This document shows, piece after piece, positions 47,445 to 55,680 of a DNA stretch of 64,000 nucleotides (position 1 is the first letter of the stretch; the number at the start of each line of letters is the position of its first letter). Source of the stretch: UBA7672 sp963738625 (GTDB lineage: Bacteria; Pseudomonadota; Alphaproteobacteria; Caulobacterales; Hyphomonadaceae); contig CAVTXH010000003.1 in the NCBI GenBank assembly GCA_963738625.1, positions 434,001 to 498,000 of the forward strand, written 5' to 3'. The notes under the pieces were generated by a model. The model worked only from the letters and a program-made list of their open reading frames with translations, was not told the origin of the DNA and did no database searches. The translations under genes and the position numbers were made by a program.

Positions 47445-48830
47445 GTGTCCTTGGTTGACGTCCTGCCGCTTGGCGCGTGCCTAGCTTTTTGCGGTTGGTG
47501 GATTTTTGCGCCGCGAACGGATCGCAAATGGTTGCGGCTTGCGTCGGTTGCGTTGCTGGCGCTGGCCGCGCTGCAGTTTGTGCTGGAAGGCTTCACCTGG
47601 CAGATGCTTCCCGCCTGGTTGCTGATCGCTGTGCTCGGCTTGCTGTCGCTGCGCCTTACGCCCGAGACGCCCGCGCGCGGCCTTGGCGACCTTGCAGGCA
47701 AGGCCGGCCTTGTCGTGCTGGCGCTGGTGATGCTGGGGCCGTGGATGTTGTTCCTGCCTGCGCCGGTGCTGCCCACGCCCGCCATCGCGCTGGGCACGCA
47801 CGTCTATCGCTGGACCGACGCCTCGCGCGACGAGCCCGTGACCGCAGACCCGAACGACAAGCGTAGCGTGGTTGCGCAGGTGTTCTATCCCGCAGCGCCC
47901 GGCGCGAAGGGCGCGCGCTCCGTCTACATTGATGGTCTGCGCGCACTGCCCGCGAACGTTTCGCTGCTTCCGGGCTTCATGCTGGCGACGTTCGGGCGCA
48001 TCGACACGCACGCCATCGTGGATGCGCCCATCTCGCCCGCGCGCAAATGGCCTGTGGTGATGTTCTCGCCTGGTTATGGCGGGCCGCGGGCATTCTATAC
48101 CGGGCTTGCCGAAGGGCTGGCGGCGAAAGGCTATGTCGTCGTCACACTCGATCATCCCTACGAGTCCGCCGTGACCGAATTGCCTGACGGCCGGATCGCA
48201 GCCGCGGTGGACAGCTTCCCCGCCAACGCCAGCGATGGCGATGCGTGGATGGCGAACCAGCTGGATATCCGCGCCGCCGATATGCGCTATGCGCTGGATC
48301 AGCTGCGGCCGGACATTGTCGGCGCCGACCTCGCCGCCCATCTTGATATCGACCATGTCGCCGCAATTGGCCATTCGCTGGGCGGAGCTACGGCCATTGT
48401 GGCGATGCAGGGAGATGCGCGCATCAGGGCCGCCGCCAATGTCGACGGCACGCCGTATGGGGCCATGATCGGCGAACCGCTGAACCGCCCCTTCCTCCTA
48501 TTGCAGAGCGACTACACGGAGACAGGCCATTCGGACAAATTCATCCTGGGCAACAAGTCTATCATCCAGCACGCCACGGCGCCGGCCTGGCGCTACGAGA
48601 TCCGCCACGCCAACCATTACAGCTTCACCGATGCGCCGCTGTTCCTTGCCCTGCCCGCACGCTTTGCGTTGTCGATGCTGATCGGCGGCGGGCGTGGACC
48701 AGAGGAGACGCAGCGCGCCTCGGCCGACATCCTCGCTGCCTTTCTGCAGGAGCCGCTCGGCGGCGCCCCCGGAAACATCGAGGCCGCCGCTGCGTCCTTC
48801 AAGGACATCAGCGGCGGCGCCGTGCGGTAG
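47445..48830 (+). CDS. PAF-acetylhydrolase-like alpha/beta hydrolase with N-terminal membrane helices
   Basis: A 461-residue protein. Residues 1-105 hold three or four membrane helices. The catalytic domain has KWPVVMFSPGYGGPRAFYTG, VVTLDHPYESAV, nucleophile AAIGHSLGGATAIV (GHSLGG), the acid in AANVDGTPYG and the His in RHANHYSFTD. It belongs with platelet-activating-factor acetylhydrolase type II enzymes. The GTG at 47445 has GGAG upstream; ATG starts further out are possible. Its role here is unknown; likely an esterase facing the periplasm. Confidence 0.85.
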   Translation: MSLVDVLPLGACLAFCGWWIFAPRTDRKWLRLASVALLALAALQFVLEGFTWQMLPAWLLIAVLGLLSLRLTPETPARGLGDLAGKAGLVVLALVMLGPWMLFLPAPVLPTPAIALGTHVYRWTDASRDEPVTADPNDKRSVVAQVFYPAAPGAKGARSVYIDGLRALPANVSLLPGFMLATFGRIDTHAIVDAPISPARKWPVVMFSPGYGGPRAFYTGLAEGLAAKGYVVVTLDHPYESAVTELPDGRIAAAVDSFPANASDGDAWMANQLDIRAADMRYALDQLRPDIVGADLAAHLDIDHVAAIGHSLGGATAIVAMQGDARIRAAANVDGTPYGAMIGEPLNRPFLLLQSDYTETGHSDKFILGNKSIIQHATAPAWRYEIRHANHYSFTDAPLFLALPARFALSMLIGGGRGPEETQRASADILAAFLQEPLGGAPGNIEAAAASFKDISGGAVR

Positions 48831-49261
48831 CTTGCATTCTTGCCATGGGCTTCATTCTGACCTTGGAGCGAATAGCTATCCATGAAGCCGATGACGCCCG
48901 ACGATCGCGAAAGCAGTCGTCCGCGATTTTTTCCCGGTCGACAGCAAGTTCTTACTGCGGCCCGATGTGCAAAGCTTGTTGCCGTCAGGATCGCGCATGT
49001 GCGTACCGAGCGAACAGCGATTTAGGGTCAGGTCCCAGCCCTAAATCGGAATGGTTGCGAGCGGCAGGAGGGCGACCAATTCCTGCCGTTCGAACAAGCG
49101 CTCAAATCTCAGGCTGCAGTCTGCGAATTGCTTCCGGACATCACTTTACCCCCGCCTTCGCAGTGGGGTCGATGCGCAGCGTCGACGGCCGAGAGGGCAT
49201 AGCTGTGCTGCTTGGCGCGCAGGCGAAGGGCGCAAAGGGTTGCGCCGAATGACAGCCGTGA
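48831..49261. other. Intergenic region without a convincing gene
   Basis: About 430 bases. A frame of 135 codons (48845-49252, plus) exists but has no domain and no good ribosome site. A palindrome with 9-base arms, GATTTAGGG ... CCCTAAATC (about 49018-49047), stands out; it has no T-run. I see no RNA gene. Confidence 0.5.
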
Positions 49262-50236
49262 TCAGCCGATCGCGCTGGCCGCGATCTCGAACGAACGCCT
49301 GCGCTTGGCGTGATCCCAGACCGAGCCGGTGACCATCAGCTCGTCGGCGCCGAAGCGTTCGGCGAAGGCCTTGATGCCGGCTTTCACTTTTTCAGGCCCG
49401 CCGACGACGGAGCAGGACAGCGCCTGCGCTATGCCATGCGCGACCATCGGATCGAGCTCGAGATGCGCGACCGGCGGCGGCATCTTGCCGGGGCGGCCGA
49501 GGCGCAGATTGGCGAAGGCTTGCTGGATCGAGGTGAAGAGGAATTTCGCTTCGTCGTCTGTTTCTGCGCCGATCACATTCAGCCCGAGCATCACATACGG
49601 CTCGGCGAGGCGCTTCGATGGCCGGAAGCGTTCACGGTAGATCTGGATCGCGCCTTCCATGTCGCCGGGCGCGAAGTGCGAAGCGAAGGCGTAGGGCAAG
49701 CCCAGATGCGCCGCGAGCTGCGCGCCGAACAGGCTTGAGCCGAGTATCCACATCTCGACTTCTGCGCCGGCGCCGGGAACGGCCTGTATCGTCTGGCCCG
49801 GCTGCACGGGATCGAACCAGCCCATCAGCTCGACCACGTCCTGCGGGAACGTGTCCGCCCCGCCCATGTTCCGGCGCAGCGCCCGCATGGTCGCCTGGTC
49901 CGTGCCCGGCGCCCGGCCGAGCCCGAGATCGATGCGGCCCGGATGCAGCTCGGCCAGCGTGCCAAACGCCTCGGCCACCATCAGCGGCGCATGGTTCGGC
50001 AGCATGATGCCGCCCGACCCGACACGGATTGTCCTTGTGCCCGCAGCCACGTGCGCGATCACCACCGCCGTAGCGGCCGATGCGATGCCCGGCATGTTGT
50101 GGTGCTCGGCCAGCCAGAAGCGGTGAAAGCCGAGCTTCTCTGCATGCCTTGCCAGGTCGAGACTATTAGCCAACGCCTGTCCTATGGTGGAGCCTTGGAC
50201 GACGGGCGCGAGATCGAGCACGGAGAGCTTGGTCAT
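49262..50236 (-). CDS. LLM class flavin-dependent oxidoreductase
   Basis: A 324-residue luciferase-like monooxygenase fold protein: LSVLDLAPVVQGSTIGQALA, HAEKLGFHRFWLAEHHNMPG, RTIRVGSGGIMLPNHAPLMV, HPGRIDLGLGRAPGTDQATM, EMWILGSSLFGAQLAAHLGL, SVVGGPEKVKAGIKAFAERF. These are MsnO8/bacterial-luciferase-like family features. It uses FMN with a partner reductase; the substrate is unknown. The frame is open to 50278, but MTKLSVLDL at 50236 is the family start. Confidence 0.93.
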   Translation of the reverse strand: MTKLSVLDLAPVVQGSTIGQALANSLDLARHAEKLGFHRFWLAEHHNMPGIASAATAVVIAHVAAGTRTIRVGSGGIMLPNHAPLMVAEAFGTLAELHPGRIDLGLGRAPGTDQATMRALRRNMGGADTFPQDVVELMGWFDPVQPGQTIQAVPGAGAEVEMWILGSSLFGAQLAAHLGLPYAFASHFAPGDMEGAIQIYRERFRPSKRLAEPYVMLGLNVIGAETDDEAKFLFTSIQQAFANLRLGRPGKMPPPVAHLELDPMVAHGIAQALSCSVVGGPEKVKAGIKAFAERFGADELMVTGSVWDHAKRRRSFEIAASAIG

Positions 50237-50287
50237 GCCGCCACATATAGGCGTTGGGCTGCTCTGCGCTAGGATCAACGGACTCGG

Positions 50288-51109
50288 GTGGCAGATGCAG
50301 ATTCGGTGACATCTTCGATGACGGGGCCGGGACCAGGGCCGGGATCAGGTGGCGGAAAAGGCGCGGCTGCCGCCGAGACGGCGCGCGGCCATTTCGGCCT
50401 GCAGCTCCACTTTGCCGGGACGCTGGCCGCCCGGAAGCCGATGCCGCTCGCCGAGGCGATCACCTTCCACACCAATCTTCATCGCCGCTTCGCCTACGGC
50501 AATCTGTCGAAGCAATCGCCCGATCCGGAATTCCTCGCCCTGGTGGACCGTCTTGTCGCCCTGCCGGACCATGCCGCGCGCCTCGACCTGACCGTCGCCG
50601 CATTTGCCGGACGCGACGAGGAAGGCCTGCCGCCTCACCTGTTCGATTTCGGCTGCTTCCGCTGCGAGGCGCCGGACGAGCGCGGCCACGTCCGCATCCA
50701 TTTCGGCAATCGCGACAGCGATGATGGGCTGGGGCCGCTCGACAGATCGAAAACGGCAAAGCGCCGCGACGAACTCGCCCGCATGATCCGTTTTATCGCC
50801 GGGACCTACCCGCAAGCAAAAGCCGTCGATGGCGGATCGTGGCTCTACAACACGGAAGCCTATCGCCGGCTGTTCCCGCCCGCCTTCGCGAATTCGCGCA
50901 CGCCGCTGGAAGGGCCGCGCTCGACGCATGGCTCGTCGAGCTGGGGCCAGTTCGTCGATTTCCGGGGAAGCGTGAAGCCCGAGATCGCTGACAAGTTCAT
51001 GCAGAACCTGAAGATGCTCGATCCGGAACAGCCCTGGCTCGCCTTCCCGCTGCCCGTGCTGATGACGACCGCGACCCTCGAAGCATTCCGGCGGGAGTAC
51101 GGCGTCTAG
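50288..51109 (+). CDS. Hypothetical protein, unknown function
   Basis: A 273-residue soluble protein starting GTG (MADADSVTS), with a Gly/Pro-rich N-terminal stretch (GPGPGPGSGGGKGAAAAE). Visible segments: RKPMPLAEAITFHTNLHRRF, LDLTVAAFAGRDEEGLPPHL, CFRCEAPDERGHVRIHFGNR, GGSWLYNTEAYRRLFPPAF and SSWGQFVDFRGSVKPEIADK. There is no signal peptide or membrane helix. I do not recognise the family, but codon use and length support a real gene. An internal ATG at 50318 is an alternative start. It converges on the gamma carbonic anhydrase gene across the second copy of the palindromic repeat. Confidence 0.7.
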   Translation: MADADSVTSSMTGPGPGPGSGGGKGAAAAETARGHFGLQLHFAGTLAARKPMPLAEAITFHTNLHRRFAYGNLSKQSPDPEFLALVDRLVALPDHAARLDLTVAAFAGRDEEGLPPHLFDFGCFRCEAPDERGHVRIHFGNRDSDDGLGPLDRSKTAKRRDELARMIRFIAGTYPQAKAVDGGSWLYNTEAYRRLFPPAFANSRTPLEGPRSTHGSSSWGQFVDFRGSVKPEIADKFMQNLKMLDPEQPWLAFPLPVLMTTATLEAFRREYGV

Positions 51110-51116
51110 ACGATCT

Positions 51117-51220
51117 GGGACCGCCGGGCGCCTGCCCGGCAGCGCGACGCGTAGCGGCGCGAATGGTCGCTAGACGATCGCTGCTGCGCAGCGACTGCCG
51201 GGCAGGCGCCCGGCGGTCCC
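51117..51220. repeat. Palindromic intergenic repeat, copy 2 (terminator-like)
   Basis: Arms 51117-51142 and 51195-51220 are a perfect 26-base inverted repeat built on the same GCCGGGCGCCTGCCCGGCA core as the copy at 4316-4423. The spacer of 52 bases shares CGCTGCTGCGCAGCGA with that copy. Like copy 1, it fills the gap between two convergent stop codons (51109 and 51224). Confidence 0.85.
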
Positions 51221-51223
51221 GGA

Positions 51224-51748
51224 TTAGTCGATCCGCTTCAGGCCCCTGGCATAGCGCTTCCAGTTCTCGACATAGTGATGCGCCGAGCCGGTGATCATCT
51301 GGATCTGCTGGTCGTTGAGCTCGCGCACCACCTTGCCCGGCGCGCCCATCACCATCGAGCCGTCGGGGATCACCTTGCCCTCGGTGATCAGCGAGTTGGC
51401 GCCGATCAGGCAGTTCTTCCCGATCTTGGCGCCGTTGAGGATGATCGAGCCGATGCCGATCAGCGTATTGTCGCCGATGGTGCAGCCATGCAGCATCACC
51501 ATATGGCCGATGGTGACGTCGCGCCCGATCGTGGTGGGCTGTCCGATGTCCGTGTGGATCACCGATCCGTCCTGCACGTTGGAATTCTCGCCGACGGTGA
51601 TAGGGTCGTTGTCGCCGCGAAGCACGCTGCCGAACCAGACGCTGGCGTTGTGCTTCAGGATCACGTGGCCCAGCACGGTCGCGCTGTCGGCGATCCAGTG
51701 ATCGCCTTCGGTCTGCGGCCGCACGCCATCCAGTTCATAGATCGCCAT
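51224..51748 (-). CDS. Gamma-class carbonic anhydrase-family protein
   Basis: A 174-residue left-handed beta-helix protein with hexapeptide repeats (ILKHNASVWFGSVLRGDNDP, TIGDNTLIGIGSIILNGAKI). Candidate zinc ligands are the His in SVIHTDIG and the two in TIGHMVMLHGCTIG. It resembles YrdA/CaiE/gamma-CA-like proteins; activity as carbonic anhydrase is not proven by sequence because the family includes inactive scaffolds and acyl-carrier-linked enzymes. Confidence 0.93.
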   Translation of the reverse strand: MAIYELDGVRPQTEGDHWIADSATVLGHVILKHNASVWFGSVLRGDNDPITVGENSNVQDGSVIHTDIGQPTTIGRDVTIGHMVMLHGCTIGDNTLIGIGSIILNGAKIGKNCLIGANSLITEGKVIPDGSMVMGAPGKVVRELNDQQIQMITGSAHHYVENWKRYARGLKRID

Positions 51749-52037
51749 TCAACCACTCCCCGACGCCAATGCCTGTTTTTGAGTCACACCCAGCGAAAAT
51801 CGAATCCGCAGCCCCGCCTGGGCGGAACTGTCCCTTTATAGTTCCGTTAACAGCGAAGTAGTCTACTTATTGGGAAGCTGATTCGGGCTGGCGCGGTTCT
51901 TGCGACATGACCCGAAGGAACGGGGTAAAGGATTGAGTCGACCGTCGCCGGTTGCATCATCCGCAGATCGAGCAGCACTCGCCGCAAGGCGACCGCCGCC
52001 GCCACCTCTTTCATTCAAATCCACCCGGCATATCCGA

Positions 52038-52077
52038 CGCCGCAGCGCCCCCCGGCCCTGCGGCGTTTTTGTTTTTT
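52038..52077 (+). terminator. Intrinsic terminator upstream of phoH (attenuator or small-RNA end)
   Basis: CGCCGCAG (52038-52045) pairs perfectly with CTGCGGCG (52058-52065) around a 12-base loop, followed by TTTTTGTTTTTT. This is a strong intrinsic terminator on the plus strand, 58 bases before the phoH ATG. The upstream neighbour is transcribed the other way, so the only plus-strand transcript it can end starts in 51749-52037: a small RNA or the phoH leader. Confidence 0.75.
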
Positions 52078-52135
52078 CCGGCCGGATTCCTGCCTCCAAC
52101 CCACGCGTTTCTGACTGCAAACAAGGAGTACCTCA

Positions 52136-52981
52136 ATGGCAAAACGTTCCGCTGTCCGCCGCATCCGCGCCGATTACAATGCGCGCGATGGCCGGGGGAA
52201 TGCCGGAGGCGTTCATCTCAATGTCATAGAGGGAGGCTGGGATCCGATAGCCGACGACGATGGCTATCCCCGGCGAAAGAAACGCGGCCACGCCGCCAAT
52301 GACCACCAACACCACCAGCATCGCGAACCGCAGCGCGAACCGGCGCGCGAGCAGGCCTACGTCAAGAACGTCCAGCCGAAATCCGAAGGCCAGGCGAAGC
52401 TGATCGAGGCGATCGACAATTCGCACATGGTGCTGGCGCTCGGCCCGGCCGGCACGGGCAAGACCTACATCGCCATCGCCAAAGCCGTCGAATACCTGCG
52501 CGCCGGGAAGATCGGCCGCATCGTGCTGTGCCGCCCGGCGGTCGACGCCGGCGAGAATATCGGCTTCCTGCCTGGCGACATGGAAGAGAAGCTCGCGCCC
52601 TATCTGCGGCCGCTCTACGACGCGCTGCAGGACCGCATGTCGGCCAAGCAGGTGAAGGCGATGATCGCCGAGGGCCAGATCGAGATCGCCTCGGTCGGCT
52701 TCATGCGCGGGCGCACGCTCAACAACGCCTTCGTGGTGATCGACGAGGCCCAGAACTGCACCTATGTGCAGCTCAAGATGCTGCTGACGCGGCTCGGCTG
52801 GAACTCGAAGATGATCGTCACGGGCGATCCGGCGCAGTCGGACCTTCTTCCGGAACTCTCGGGTCTCGCCCCGGTCGCCGCCAGGCTGGATCAGATGAAC
52901 GGCGAAGTCGGCGTTGTGCGCCTGGCCCAGGCGGACGTCGTCCGCCACCCGCTGGTCGCCAAGATGCTGGACGTTCTTTAG
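52136..52981 (+). CDS. PhoH-family ATPase
   Basis: A 281-residue protein. The PhoH ATPase domain starts around residue 75: AYVKNVQPKSEGQAKLIEAI, Walker A LGPAGTGKTYIAIA, CRPAVDAGENIGFLPGDMEE, MRGRTLNNAFVVIDEAQNCT (Walker B) and KMIVTGDPAQSDLLPELSGL. The N-terminal 70 residues are charged and His-rich (HAANDHQHHQHREPQREP), without KH or PINc domains. Function is RNA-linked or unknown. AAGGAG lies before the ATG. Upstream is a terminator (52038) that suggests leader control. Confidence 0.93.
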   Translation: MAKRSAVRRIRADYNARDGRGNAGGVHLNVIEGGWDPIADDDGYPRRKKRGHAANDHQHHQHREPQREPAREQAYVKNVQPKSEGQAKLIEAIDNSHMVLALGPAGTGKTYIAIAKAVEYLRAGKIGRIVLCRPAVDAGENIGFLPGDMEEKLAPYLRPLYDALQDRMSAKQVKAMIAEGQIEIASVGFMRGRTLNNAFVVIDEAQNCTYVQLKMLLTRLGWNSKMIVTGDPAQSDLLPELSGLAPVAARLDQMNGEVGVVRLAQADVVRHPLVAKMLDVL

Positions 52982-53351
52982 GCTCGAAACATCTGCCTTT
53001 TGGGGCAACTGCAAAGCGGCCGGCGGTCTACGCTGGCCGTCTCTCTTGACTCGTTTAGCGCTACAACCTTAGATTGCACCGCCCTGGGTTGGCGGATCGG
53101 GAGGGGCGCCTGGCTGACGATGAAGCTCGCCCCTTCCGTATCCTCGACCTGACGGCCGCAAATCGGGCGGCGCGCCGAATGTGCGCTGCAGTGGCGCAGG
53201 CTTCCCAGCTTCCGCGGGCTGGAGCTGCTCGACGTGCAGGCCAACTGACATTCATCGCCAACATTCATCCAGCAGGCGAACATCGGCGAAGCGAAAGCAG
53301 CGCGCTTTCAACGCGGAACTTTTGTTCCGTCAGCCGCGCGGAATCTCTGCA

Positions 53352-53376
53352 GGAACCGCCGCGGTCGCGCATCGTT
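53352..53376 (+). promoter_or_regulatory. EcfG-type general stress promoter
   Basis: GGAAC (53352-53356), a 16-base spacer, and CGTT (53373-53376) match exactly the alphaproteobacterial EcfG consensus GGAAC-N16/17-CGTT. It lies 38 bases ahead of the glycine-zipper lipoprotein start. General stress control by the PhyR-NepR-EcfG system is inferred; none of those genes is in this window. Confidence 0.8.
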
Positions 53377-53413
53377 TATCCCCGAAAGAACCGGGATAGA
53401 CGAGGACCTTCCG

Positions 53414-53770
53414 ATGTCCGTGATCAAAACCACTTTCTGCGGCGCCGTCGCGAGTTTTTCACTCGCGGCATGCTCGACCACAGACAGCTGGTCGCCTGCC
53501 CAGAGAAATGCAGCCATCGGCGGCGCGCTTGGCGCAGCGGCAGGTGCAGCGGTCGCAAAGGACGATCTTTCGGGCGCCCTGATCGGCGGCGCGCTCGGCG
53601 CGGCGGTTGGTTACTACACCGGCTGCCAGCAGCAGGGCGGATGCTTCGTCGGCGGCAAGGAAGTCGCCAGCCGTTCCGACCTTCAATACGACCGCAACGA
53701 CCGGCGGTATTACTATGTCGATCGCTCCAACGGCCGCACCTACTGGGAAAATGGCGAATTCCGCGGCTGA
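53414..53770 (+). CDS. Glycine-zipper lipoprotein, general-stress candidate
   Basis: A 118-residue exported protein. MSVIKTTFCGAVASFSLAAC is a lipobox-ending signal (SLAAC). The middle is a glycine zipper (NAAIGGALGAAAGAAVAKDD, LIGGALGAAVGYYTG) that can insert in membranes, then a Cys-containing loop (CQQQGGCFVGG) and a tail RRYYYVDRSNGRTYWENG. Resembles osmotically or stress-induced lipoproteins. An EcfG-type promoter lies immediately upstream. Confidence 0.85.
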   Translation: MSVIKTTFCGAVASFSLAACSTTDSWSPAQRNAAIGGALGAAAGAAVAKDDLSGALIGGALGAAVGYYTGCQQQGGCFVGGKEVASRSDLQYDRNDRRYYYVDRSNGRTYWENGEFRG

Positions 53771-54064
53771 TCCTCCACCCTATTTCGGCGGCGCTCCGGC
53801 CGAAGTCCTCCCCGGTCCACGTCGTGAGCCCGCCGGCAAGGCGCCGTCCCCTGCGGAGGGCGCCTTTGTTTTAGGGGTGATGCGGGTTGATCCCGATTGA
53901 GCAGCGGTGCAAATGCGCGCAAGCTCGCTTTCCTTGTCGGGAGGAAAACACGGAAGCTGCTTCGAACCGCGACAGCGGCCGCGATGTCGCGAATCCCTCA
54001 ATCGCCCGAGTTGAAATCGTCATCGCCTGCCCATAGGCATGGCGAACCCAGTTGCAGGATATAC

Positions 54065-55024
54065 ATGCGTTTCGCCTATCTGATTGCTCCGCTTGTCCTG
54101 GCCGCCTGCCAGCCCGCCGCCAAGCCTGTTGCGGCGATCATTCCCACCATCGATCCGGCCCATGCGATTCCCGCCCAGCCCGAGGGACTGACGCCGTCTA
54201 TCCCGGAGACGCTGGCGGCTTCGAAGCCCGAAGAGTGGCGAACGCTCGATCCCGAGAACACGCTCTATATGGAATTCCCGCCAGTCGACGGAAAAGGCGG
54301 CGGCAGGGTGATCATCGAGCTGGCGCCCGACTTCGCGCCCAACCATGTCGCCAACGTGAAGGCGCTGTCGCGCGAGGGCTACTTCGCCAGCGGCGCCGTG
54401 ACCCGCGTGCAGGACAACTACGTCGCCCAGTGGGCGCAGGCCGGCGATCCCGAGCGCCCGCCCAAGGTCGGCGTGAAGACGCTGAAAGCCGAGTTCACCC
54501 GCCCGCGCGACACCAATGTCGGCTTCGACGTGCTGCCCGATCCGGACACTTACGCGCCGGAGGTCGGTTTCTCGAACGGCTTTGCGGCGGGTCGCGACGC
54601 CAACGCGATGTGGCTGACGCACTGCTACGGCACGGTCGGCGTCGGCCGCGACAATGACGAGGACTCCGGCGGCGGCACGGAGCTCTATGCCATCATCGGC
54701 CACAGCCCGCGCAATCTCGACCGCAACATCACCGTGCTCGGCCGCGTGATCCAGGGGATGGAGCTGCTGTCGTCGCTGCCGCGCGGCACGGGTGATCTCG
54801 GCTTCTACACCTCGCCCGACCAGTACCGCCGCTTCACCGACATAAAGGTCGCCGCCGAAGTGCCGGAGGAAAAGCGCGCCAATCTCGAAGTGCTGCGCAC
54901 CGACAGCGAGACGTTCGCGAGGCTGGTGAACTCCCGCCGCTGGCGGAAGGACGACTTCTACCACAACCCGCCGGGCCATATCGGCCTGTGCAACATCAAC
55001 GTCCCGTCGCGGCTGAAGCAGTAG
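54065..55024 (+). CDS. Peptidylprolyl isomerase (cyclophilin), lipoprotein
   Basis: A 319-residue protein. The signal MRFAYLIAPLVLAACQPAAK predicts a lipoprotein (VLAAC). The cyclophilin fold shows GGRVIIELAPDFAPNHVANV, GYFASGAVTRVQDNYVAQWA, and MWLTHCYGTVGVGRDNDEDS, TELYAIIGHSPRNLDRNITV, VLGRVIQGMELLSSLP. The family is usually shorter (about 170); the extra 50-residue front and a 100-residue back extension are notable. It folds envelope proteins by analogy. The open frame reaches 53897, but ATG 54065 fits the signal. Confidence 0.9.
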   Translation: MRFAYLIAPLVLAACQPAAKPVAAIIPTIDPAHAIPAQPEGLTPSIPETLAASKPEEWRTLDPENTLYMEFPPVDGKGGGRVIIELAPDFAPNHVANVKALSREGYFASGAVTRVQDNYVAQWAQAGDPERPPKVGVKTLKAEFTRPRDTNVGFDVLPDPDTYAPEVGFSNGFAAGRDANAMWLTHCYGTVGVGRDNDEDSGGGTELYAIIGHSPRNLDRNITVLGRVIQGMELLSSLPRGTGDLGFYTSPDQYRRFTDIKVAAEVPEEKRANLEVLRTDSETFARLVNSRRWRKDDFYHNPPGHIGLCNINVPSRLKQ

Positions 55025-55135
55025 GGTCCGCCCGCCGCCCGCGCAAGGACCGGCGCGGCAATTTTCCCGCGTGCAGAGAGCGCGACTGCGCGCTATGACC
55101 CCACGCAGCGTTATTGCACCTGCAAGGAAACCATC

Positions 55136-55645
55136 ATGACCATGGCCATGTCCGCCGTACTCAAGGGCGCCAGCGCACAGATGCTCGGCTCGCTCGGTTC
55201 GATCCTGAAGAAGGGCGCCGATCACGCCGCCGCCGCCAAGCTGCCTGAGGACGTTTTTCTCAACTTCCGCCTCTTCCCCGACATGTTCCCGCTGACCCGC
55301 CAGGTGCAGATCGCCACCGACCAGGTGACCCGCGGCGCGGCGCGTCTTGCCGGCGTGGATCTTCCCTCCTTCCCCGATGTCGAGGCCTCATTCGCCCAGC
55401 TGATCGAGCGCACGCAGAAGGCTAACGCCTATGTGCAGGCGGCCTCCTCCGAGGCGATGGACAGGCGCGCCGAAACCACCATCAGCATTCCGATCGGCGG
55501 CGGCCAGGAAATGCCGATGACGTGCAGCGCCTATCTCACCTCGTTCGTCATTCCCAACCTCTACTTCCACGCGACGACGGCCTACAACATCCTGCGCCAC
55601 AACGGCGTCGCGCTCGGCAAGCGCGACTTCCTGCGTCCGGGCTGA
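55136..55645 (+). CDS. DUF1993 family protein
   Basis: A 169-residue protein: VLKGASAQMLGSLGSILKKG, LPEDVFLNFRLFPDMFPLTR, AARLAGVDLPSFPDVEASFA, and FVIPNLYFHATTAYNILRHN, the DUF1993 pattern (DinB-like four-helix bundle with a metal-site His such as FHATTAYNILRHNGV). The function is unknown. Convergent with the ankyrin gene. Confidence 0.85.
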   Translation: MTMAMSAVLKGASAQMLGSLGSILKKGADHAAAAKLPEDVFLNFRLFPDMFPLTRQVQIATDQVTRGAARLAGVDLPSFPDVEASFAQLIERTQKANAYVQAASSEAMDRRAETTISIPIGGGQEMPMTCSAYLTSFVIPNLYFHATTAYNILRHNGVALGKRDFLRPG

Positions 55646-55680
55646 CAACACAGGTCGAGACAGGCGGCGGGACGAGGTGT

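Noticed and set aside
48845..49252. 135-codon plus-strand frame after the PAF-acetylhydrolase-like gene
   Set aside because: No domain, no ribosome site, irregular codon use; left as intergenic.
53074..53874. 266-codon plus-strand frame overlapping the glycine-zipper lipoprotein
   Set aside because: It reads through the lipoprotein gene in another frame and lacks any recognisable domain.
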